This document shows positions 6,306 through 11,721 of a stretch of 11,721 bases of DNA, one piece after another. The notes below the pieces were generated by a model that did no database searches, had not been told where the DNA came from, and saw only the letters and a list, made by a program, of their open reading frames with translations. Made by a program: the position numbers and the translations under genes. The DNA comes from Microcoleaceae cyanobacterium UBA11344. Its GTDB lineage: Bacteria > Cyanobacteriota > Cyanobacteriia > Cyanobacteriales > Microcoleaceae. The first letter of the stretch is position 1, and each line of letters opens with the position of its first letter. Location: assembly GCA_003483675.1 (NCBI GenBank), contig DMYK01000507.1:1-11721 (forward strand), in the 5' to 3' direction.

Positions 6306-6647
6306 AAGAAAGGGCGATCACTTGAGTTTTAGTAACAACAGCGAAAATTACGGAATTGATACCAGGAGTAGGTAATGCTCCCGGTGTTCTATTTTTGTGG
6401 GCTGGTAATATGTTTAGGTGGTATAAACTAGAACTTTCTTGGAAACTCTAGTCGATGAACGTACTCCTAGCTTAGAGGGGTAGATCAGCTGAATCGCATA
6501 TAAATCGAATACAGAGATGGGCATCCTGCCATCCCACAAGAATCTCCTACAAATTGACTGTCAAATTAGATACATAGCAGCTTATTACCCGAGGTCTTCT
6601 TCCTGTAGAATGAAACCATCACTAAAATTGCTCTGGTGGGGTAGTGG
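6306..6647 (+). promoter_or_regulatory. Leader region of the TerY-P-like operon with palindromes
   Basis: No gene is evident in this 342-bp stretch, which must contain the operon promoter. It holds three inverted repeats: ACTAGA/TCTAGT (6427-6432 and 6447-6452), an imperfect palindrome at 6516-6533 (GATGG...CCATC), and a compact TTGACTGTCAA at 6554-6564, about 84 bp before the first start codon. TATAAA-like boxes occur near 6422 and 6498. I cannot choose a single promoter. The palindromes are candidate operators or RNA hairpins. Confidence 0.4.
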
Positions 6648-7307
6648 ATGCCTGTAGGATTGCCTGAATTTGTTGAGAACCCCGAAAATCGCTGTCCGGT
6701 CCTCCTGTTGCTCGATACATCTGGCTCTATGGCGGGAGAGCCGATTCAGGAGTTGAATCGAGGGATTGCAGCTTTTAAGGAGGACGTACTGAAAGATACG
6801 AAAGCCTCCCTGAGTGTCGAGGTAGCGATAATCACCTTCGGCCCAGTGCGTCTGATCCAAGATTTCGCAACCATTGACCACTTCACACCGCCACGACTGG
6901 AAGCTAGTGGCAGAACTCCAATAGGTGAGGCTATTGATTGCGCTTTGGATCGACTCGAAGCCCGCAAGAAGACTTACAAAGCCAACGGTATTCAGTATTA
7001 TCGCCCTTGGATCTTCTTAATTACAGATGGAGCGCCGACTGACACCTGCTGGCCATTGGCAGCGCAGCGCGTGCGGGAGGATGAGGCAAAGCGCCGACTC
7101 TGTTTCTTTGCCGTTGGTGTGGAGCACGCAGATATGAAAATTCTCGCACAAATTGCCCCGCCAGAACGTCCACCTATAAAGTTGGGTGGTCTAGATTTTC
7201 GCTCTCTGTTTGTGTGGCTGAGTACCTCGATGAAACGGGTTTCAAGTGAGAAGATAGGAGTGGCTGTGGCGTTACCACCTGTCGGATGGGGTCAAATTAC
7301 TACCTAG
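6648..7307 (+). CDS. TerY/YegL-like von Willebrand factor A protein
   Basis: This 219-residue protein is essentially one VWA domain with a complete metal-ion-dependent adhesion site: DTSGS at 23-27, Thr90 in SGRTPIGEA, and Asp127 in ITDGAPTD. VWA domains bind protein partners through a bound divalent metal. The family (TerY, YegL) is the scaffold member of phosphorylation triads together with a PP2C phosphatase and a kinase, which is exactly the gene order here. No membrane segment or TerY-C zinc domain is visible. The size is close to that of E. coli YegL. ATG at 6648 is preceded by a GGTGGGG run, a modest ribosome binding site. It is the first gene of the operon and 15 nt separate it from the phosphatase start. 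I infer it presents substrates to, or senses signals for, the kinase-phosphatase pair. Confidence 0.9.
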   Translation: MPVGLPEFVENPENRCPVLLLLDTSGSMAGEPIQELNRGIAAFKEDVLKDTKASLSVEVAIITFGPVRLIQDFATIDHFTPPRLEASGRTPIGEAIDCALDRLEARKKTYKANGIQYYRPWIFLITDGAPTDTCWPLAAQRVREDEAKRRLCFFAVGVEHADMKILAQIAPPERPPIKLGGLDFRSLFVWLSTSMKRVSSEKIGVAVALPPVGWGQITT

Positions 7308-7312
7308 ATACT

Positions 7313-7316
7313 GAGG
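7313..7316 (+). promoter_or_regulatory. Ribosome binding site supporting a GTG start
   Basis: GAGG lies 7 nt before GTG at 7324-7326, in the short gap after the VWA stop. It supports the GTG as the phosphatase start; the next in-frame Met is far inside the domain. Confidence 0.7.
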
Positions 7317-7323
7317 ATATTCC

Positions 7324-8109
7324 GTGAATTGGAAAGCGATCGCACGTTCCGCAACAGGAACTAGCCACAAAAAACAGCAGCTACCCTGCCAAGATTACGG
7401 ACAATTTATCATCTGCCACAATGTAATCTTGGGGGCAGTTGCGGATGGAGCTGGCAGCGCCAAATATTCCGATGTTGGTGCTAAGTTGACGGTCGAGACA
7501 GCGCTTAATGAACTCTTGCAGCTTGGGGAGTACACCCTCCATTTGCATTGCGCCCCTCAACCTCTCCCTGATGAACAAGCTAGAACAATCTTTGCAAATA
7601 CTTTGAAAGAAGTAGTAAAAGCTTTACAAAAACAAGCAGTCAGTGGCGGCTACTCTATTAATGATTTAGCTTGTACTTTATTAGTATTTTTGGCTACTCC
7701 GAATTGGGTTGCTGCCATGCAAATTGGGGATGGATTCATAGTGGCGCGTCTTCGGGAAGGAGAAGATCAACTACTTTTTACCCCAGATAAAGGAGAATTC
7801 ATCAATGAGACAACATTTGTAACCTCGGCTAATGCCTTAAATGAGATGCGTGTGCGTGTTCTACCAGGTCAGCAAAAGTTCATTTGTGCATCAACAGATG
7901 GACTGGAGCGAGTAGCAATTCGGATGAGTGACTGGACACCTTTTCCGCCTTTTTTCCAGCCACTAGAAGAATATATGGTAGAAACCAGTCATCCAGAGCA
8001 GGAAGACGAATATATTAAAAATTTCCTTGACTCTGAAAGGCTAAATGCTAAAACTGACGACGATAAAACCTTGCTTTTGTGCCTCTACGACGATAGTAAA
8101 CTGAAATGA
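7324..8109 (+). CDS. PP2C-family protein phosphatase (PphC-like)
   Basis: This is a 261-residue PPM/PP2C Ser/Thr phosphatase, predicted cytoplasmic. The metal-binding acids can be placed: CQD (22-24, Asp24), VADGAGSA (39-46, Asp41), STDGLE (190-195, Asp192) and DDDKTLL (245-251). The internal motif QIGDGFIV (134-141) is also typical. It should dephosphorylate substrates of the neighbouring kinase, using two Mn/Mg ions. The short DGAGSA loop, rather than the DGMGG of many bacterial PP2Cs, is typical of the triad-associated PphC class. Translation starts at GTG, backed by a GAGG site, and the stop overlaps the kinase start by four bases (ATGA, 8106-8109), indicating translational coupling. No extra sensor domain is present, so specificity probably comes from the VWA partner. 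Confidence 0.9.
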   Translation: MNWKAIARSATGTSHKKQQLPCQDYGQFIICHNVILGAVADGAGSAKYSDVGAKLTVETALNELLQLGEYTLHLHCAPQPLPDEQARTIFANTLKEVVKALQKQAVSGGYSINDLACTLLVFLATPNWVAAMQIGDGFIVARLREGEDQLLFTPDKGEFINETTFVTSANALNEMRVRVLPGQQKFICASTDGLERVAIRMSDWTPFPPFFQPLEEYMVETSHPEQEDEYIKNFLDSERLNAKTDDDKTLLLCLYDDSKLK

Positions 8110-9872
8110 CAGTTCTTATTTGTGCCAGTACAGGTCAATCGATCGCTCTAGTTGAACAAATAGCCAGCAGTGGTGAAGGAACCGTTTGGAAAACCGATCG
8201 CAATGGCTATCTAGCCAAGATTTATCACTCTTCACACCACGAGCGGGTTAAGAAGCTGGAAGTCATGGTAGCGAACCCACCCAAAGAGCCTAACTCACAT
8301 CTCAATCATATTTCTTTTGCTTGGCCCCAGGAACTACTGACCGATCGAAATGGTTCGGTGTTAGGCTTTTTAATGCAAGAGATTAAAGATGCAAGAGAAT
8401 TACTAGATGTGTATAATCCACAGCGTCGTAAGATGCTGAAGCTTGAGGTTAACTGGAAGTTCCTCTACACGACAGCGCTAAATATCGCCTCATTTATTCA
8501 ATTAATTCATGACAAAGGTTATGTTTTAGGTGACATTAAGCCACAAAATATTTTGGTTAACAATCGTGCTTTACCTTCGATTATTGATACAGATTCTTTT
8601 CAGGTTTGCCATCCTAACACAGGCGAGGTGTATCGCTGCTTGGTAGGTACAGAAGGCTTCACCCCTGTAGAACTGTTAGAAAAAGATTTTCATATTACAG
8701 ATCAAACAGAAGTCCACGACCGTTTTCGATTGGCAGTAATTGTTTACCTGTTGCTGTTTGGCGCTGAGCCGTTTAAAGGAAAATGGGTAGAAGAAGGAGA
8801 TTCGCCGGCACCGAGTGAACTAATTCGCCAAGGATTTTGGCCTTATGCCCCTAACAGCCTGATCCAGCCTGGGCCATTGACAATCCCCTTAGATATTGTG
8901 CATCCTGAGATTCAGCGATGCTTTCTCAGATGCTTTAATGATGGGCATACAGAACCACATTTGCGACCAACTGCTAGGGAGTGGAAGAAAGCACTGGAAG
9001 TTGCGATCGCTGATTTAACCGAGTGTGACCAGATTACCAACCATTACTACAGCAAAAGTTATGGTAAATGCTATTGGTGCGATCGGGCGGCCCAAGTCGG
9101 ACTCGATATTTTTCCGGGTGTTCCCAAGGTCAAAATACAGCCTACTGCTACTGTACCACCTTCACAATCAAAAGTTTTTGCAGCCGATAATGTACCAGAG
9201 TTGCTGAAGCAAAAGGGAAAAACAATTACCGTTGTAGGTCGAGCCTTTAGCACGATTGATAATATTCAAAATCATCATCAGTCTTTCTCTATTAATTTTG
9301 ATAATCCTACATCTTCAAGCTGCAAAGATGGGAGTTTTAGGATAGTAATTTCGGGACAAGGCTTGGATAAATTAGCCCAAATTCAAGGAATAAAACCCGA
9401 AGAATTAAAAACTTGGAACCGTCAATTTATAAAAATTACTGGTCTTTTGGATATTTATCAAGCTAAAAAACGTTGCTTTACTCAAGTTACATTAGAAGAT
9501 CCTGCTCAACTAGAGTTACTCGCTGAGCCTGCATTTAAAAGGTTACTTGAGCAAGCTTTTAATGAACCAACTTTTCAAACAAAACCTATTAAAGCAGCAC
9601 CTAATCAACCTCCTGCAACAGCTAAAACAGCCCAAACTACTAATAACCTTCTTTTTGAGACAGAGAATCAAGAAATATCTTTATGCAGACAAGGTAGAGT
9701 TCATGCCCGACAAAGAAATTATTGGGCAGCAATTCAATGTTATGACCAAGCTCTCTTGCTCAAACGAGACTATGGTATTGCCTACTACTACCGTGGTATT
9801 GCCCACCAAAGGGTTGGGAATCAATTAAAAGCGACTAAGGATTTCCTAGAAGCTGAAAGACTCGGTGTTTAA
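8106..9872 (+). CDS. Ser/Thr protein kinase with zinc knuckle, OB-like and TPR regions
   Basis: Residues about 10-300 form a divergent Hanks-type kinase: glycine loop SSGEGTVW (21-28), Lys38 in YLAKIY, catalytic loop GDIKPQNIL (142-150, Asp143 and Asn148, with LGD in place of HRD), DTDSF (161-165) at the DFG position, and GTEGFTPVEL (181-190) at the APE region. A Cys-His zinc knuckle follows (Cys307, His313, Cys322, Cys325), then a proline-rich linker, a beta-rich region resembling an OB fold (about 371-465), a low-complexity linker, and about two TPR units (about 525-585). The kinase domain matches the YegI/TerY-P class. Its start overlaps the phosphatase stop. The C-terminal additions suggest binding of nucleic acid or protein partners, which is inference. 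It is convergent with the helicase gene 18 bp downstream. Confidence 0.88.
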   Translation: MTVLICASTGQSIALVEQIASSGEGTVWKTDRNGYLAKIYHSSHHERVKKLEVMVANPPKEPNSHLNHISFAWPQELLTDRNGSVLGFLMQEIKDARELLDVYNPQRRKMLKLEVNWKFLYTTALNIASFIQLIHDKGYVLGDIKPQNILVNNRALPSIIDTDSFQVCHPNTGEVYRCLVGTEGFTPVELLEKDFHITDQTEVHDRFRLAVIVYLLLFGAEPFKGKWVEEGDSPAPSELIRQGFWPYAPNSLIQPGPLTIPLDIVHPEIQRCFLRCFNDGHTEPHLRPTAREWKKALEVAIADLTECDQITNHYYSKSYGKCYWCDRAAQVGLDIFPGVPKVKIQPTATVPPSQSKVFAADNVPELLKQKGKTITVVGRAFSTIDNIQNHHQSFSINFDNPTSSSCKDGSFRIVISGQGLDKLAQIQGIKPEELKTWNRQFIKITGLLDIYQAKKRCFTQVTLEDPAQLELLAEPAFKRLLEQAFNEPTFQTKPIKAAPNQPPATAKTAQTTNNLLFETENQEISLCRQGRVHARQRNYWAAIQCYDQALLLKRDYGIAYYYRGIAHQRVGNQLKATKDFLEAERLGV

Positions 9873-9879
9873 TTGCCTG

Positions 9880-9910
9880 CTAGGGATTACTTAAACTAAG
9901 GTTGCCCTAG
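9880..9910. terminator. Weak inverted repeat between convergent genes
   Basis: CTAGGG (9880-9885) and CCCTAG (9905-9910) flank a 19-nt loop spanning the 18-bp gap and the last codons of the helicase gene. No T-tract follows, so a role in ending both transcripts is only possible. Confidence 0.25.
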
Positions 9911-11690
9911 ACCAAAGTTCCGACCAGCTATAATTCACGCTTGTCACTGCAAAATCTGGCTTTTGCTGAAATGGACGCTGAACATAACGCACAGTACAAT
10001 CATTCAGAGATAATTGTATTGACTCAGAAACTTCCACCAAAGCCAAGATATAACTATCAGGTTTATTCAAAGCTGTGATAATTTCATTTTTCGTGACTGT
10101 CACCGTACTCGCACCCCGAATTCGACCTTTGACTTCAATAAAACGCAGCCGATTCGTGCCGGGGATATGCGATTCAATATCGTAACCGCACTTGTCAGCA
10201 CTTACATCCCTTGGCTGAAAACCTAGTTTTCGTTCCGCCGCCATCACTGCTTCCATAGCCAGCTTCTCTACTTGCTGTTTTTCTTCAGCGAAATTACCTG
10301 AAGTTTGTTGAGTTTCCCCTAGAAGTTCTGCAATAGTTGAAGCGGCTGTAGCTTGATCTACAAATTCATCTTCCAGATTTTCTATTTCAACAACTGGTAA
10401 ATCTTCTAAATCCTCTGAATCGAGACAAGTGAGTGTCTTCAGTAAATCTTCTTTTTGACGCAATTTATTTTCCAATCGCTCCCGTCGTCTTTGCAAAGAC
10501 TGGTAAATTGCTTCTGGGGATGATGCCAGTCGTCGCTGTAAAATCGTTAGGGCAAAACCGATGCTCGTCTTGCGTCCCTTCTCTAGTTGATCAGCCCTAT
10601 TGAATTCTTTCTCTACATATTCAGTCACTTCTTTATAAAGCCGCGCTTCCAAATGTGATAGATGATAAGCCAAAGAGTAAGATAGACGTTCTGGCAACAG
10701 AGGCTTGCCTTCCAAATCTACTAAGTCTTCTTTTAGCATCCGTCGCATCATGTCAGAGGTGTCTGCATAATGAACACCATTGCGAAATTTGCCCTCGAAG
10801 CGATCGCGGTCTAGCAGCCCCATAAACAGTTGAAAATCTTCTTCTTTGCCGTTATGAGGCGTAGCAGTCATCAATAAAAAATGGCGGGTAGTTTCACTAT
10901 CTGATAGGATCTTGCCAAGCTTGTAACGTTTAGTTTCTTTCACTTCACCCCCGAAGAAAGAGGCAGACATTTTGTGAGCTTCATCGCAGATAATTAAGTC
11001 CCATTCAATTGACTTGATATTTTCTTGAAGTTTTTTATCTTGACTCGATTTATCTCGTTTTAATTTATCTACCCTAGCAATGACCAAGGGCATCTTTTCA
11101 AAAACGTTTTCTGTGAGTGTGGTCTTGATGTGGTCGTTACTAAGGATTTCAAAATATAGCTCAAATTTATCCTTGAGTTCTTCTTTCCACTGGATTACTA
11201 AGTTGCCAGGAACAACAATTAGACAACGCTGCAAATCACCACGCATGATTAGCTCTTTAATCAACAACCCGGCCATGATGGTTTTGCCTGCACCTGGATC
11301 GTCAGCCAGCAAGAAACGCAAAGGTTGACGCGGTAGCATTTCTTCATAAACTGCCGTGATTTGGTGGGGATACGGCTCGACTTTTGATGTATGAATAGCC
11401 AAGAATGGATCGAATAGATGGGCAAAGTCAATTCGGAGGGCTTCCGAAACTAGGCGAAATAAAGCCCCATCAGCATTGAATCGCCAAGAATATTTCTGGT
11501 CAACAATCTCTAGATTTTGCTCATCTGACCGATAGATTACTTGATCTTCTAAACGACCATTGCCATCATTTCGATATACTACTGTGACAGCATCGTTTCC
11601 ACACTTGGAGACATCTACTACCGTGACTGTGGTGTTAGGTAGAATTCCCTTGAGCTTAACCCCTTTGCTTAATTCTTCAAGTTTAGCCAT
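9891..11690 (-). CDS. DrmD-like SNF2 helicase/DUF3883 protein lacking the second RecA domain
   Basis: Parts visible in order: an N-terminal SNF2-associated region (1-105), a first RecA-like domain with Walker A DDPGAGKT (130-137), DEAH (236-239) and TATPHNG (275-281), a charged helical insertion (about 340-455), and a C-terminal DUF3883/NOV-type domain (about 475-560) with GYDIES (502-507) and RFIEVKGR (516-523). Asp504, Glu519 and Lys521 form a D...ExK pattern like restriction-enzyme folds. The family normally has a HELICc domain with motifs IV-VI (including a GRIHRIGQ-type arginine finger) between these parts and exceeds about 1000 residues. Here residue about 455 runs into DUF3883 code in frame, so helicase activity is probably lost. 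Relatives occur alone or in DISARM loci. TAA at 11710-11712 (minus strand) may end an upstream gene, suggesting an operon extending beyond the window. Confidence 0.85.
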   Translation of the reverse strand: MAKLEELSKGVKLKGILPNTTVTVVDVSKCGNDAVTVVYRNDGNGRLEDQVIYRSDEQNLEIVDQKYSWRFNADGALFRLVSEALRIDFAHLFDPFLAIHTSKVEPYPHQITAVYEEMLPRQPLRFLLADDPGAGKTIMAGLLIKELIMRGDLQRCLIVVPGNLVIQWKEELKDKFELYFEILSNDHIKTTLTENVFEKMPLVIARVDKLKRDKSSQDKKLQENIKSIEWDLIICDEAHKMSASFFGGEVKETKRYKLGKILSDSETTRHFLLMTATPHNGKEEDFQLFMGLLDRDRFEGKFRNGVHYADTSDMMRRMLKEDLVDLEGKPLLPERLSYSLAYHLSHLEARLYKEVTEYVEKEFNRADQLEKGRKTSIGFALTILQRRLASSPEAIYQSLQRRRERLENKLRQKEDLLKTLTCLDSEDLEDLPVVEIENLEDEFVDQATAASTIAELLGETQQTSGNFAEEKQQVEKLAMEAVMAAERKLGFQPRDVSADKCGYDIESHIPGTNRLRFIEVKGRIRGASTVTVTKNEIITALNKPDSYILALVEVSESIQLSLNDCTVRYVQRPFQQKPDFAVTSVNYSWSELWSRATLV

Positions 11691-11721
11691 GATGAGTGCG
11701 ATCGGTCCCTTATGAATGAGG

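Noticed and set aside
6585..6881. Minus-strand frame antisense to the VWA gene
   Set aside because: It is a shadow of a gene with intact MIDAS motifs and has no recognisable domain.
1..11721. CRISPR arrays, tRNA or rRNA genes
   Set aside because: No regularly spaced repeats, cloverleaf-like segments or rRNA signatures were seen on reading both strands.

Overview
The window looks like a chromosomal stretch of a cyanobacterium, probably filamentous. The evidence is repeated HIP1-type octamers (GCGATCGC at 755, 2459, 3487, 7336, 9003 and 10800), a DUF1816 gene typical of cyanobacteria, IS630-type debris and many short A/T-rich intergenic repeats. The genus cannot be fixed from this sequence alone.

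Layout. (1) 1-3220 holds ordinary genes: a small DUF1816 protein (+), then an alpha/beta hydrolase, an exported beta-lactamase-fold serine hydrolase and a stand-alone IS630-like helix-turn-helix protein, all on the minus strand. (2) 3221-3581 is non-coding, with a short tandem repeat and a hairpin-plus-T-tract. (3) 3582-6305 is an accessory insert bounded by IS630-type terminal inverted repeats and by a 90-bp direct repeat (87/90 identical, 2451 bp apart). It carries two minus-strand genes: a phosphoribosyltransferase-fold protein of the kind linked to biological conflict systems, and a NADAR (YbiA-like) protein with a C-terminal winged-helix domain. Removing one repeat unit on paper leaves a clean, roughly 273-bp MITE-like element. 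(4) 6648-9872 is a tightly packed plus-strand operon of von Willebrand A protein, PP2C phosphatase and Ser/Thr kinase. This is the TerY-phosphorylation triad (TerY-P) architecture, related to E. coli yegL-pphC-yegI and reported as an antiphage module. (5) 9891-11690, convergent with the triad, is a DrmD-like SNF2 helicase with a C-terminal DUF3883 domain. Its second RecA domain appears to have been removed by an in-frame deletion.

Read together, the right two-thirds looks like a small defence island: a NAD/ADP-ribose or nucleotide-directed pair inside transposon-derived ends, a phosphorylation triad, and a broken or reduced SNF2/DUF3883 protein. Family assignments come from motifs I can see. 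Defence roles, substrates and mobility are inferences. I found no tRNA, rRNA, CRISPR array or riboswitch.
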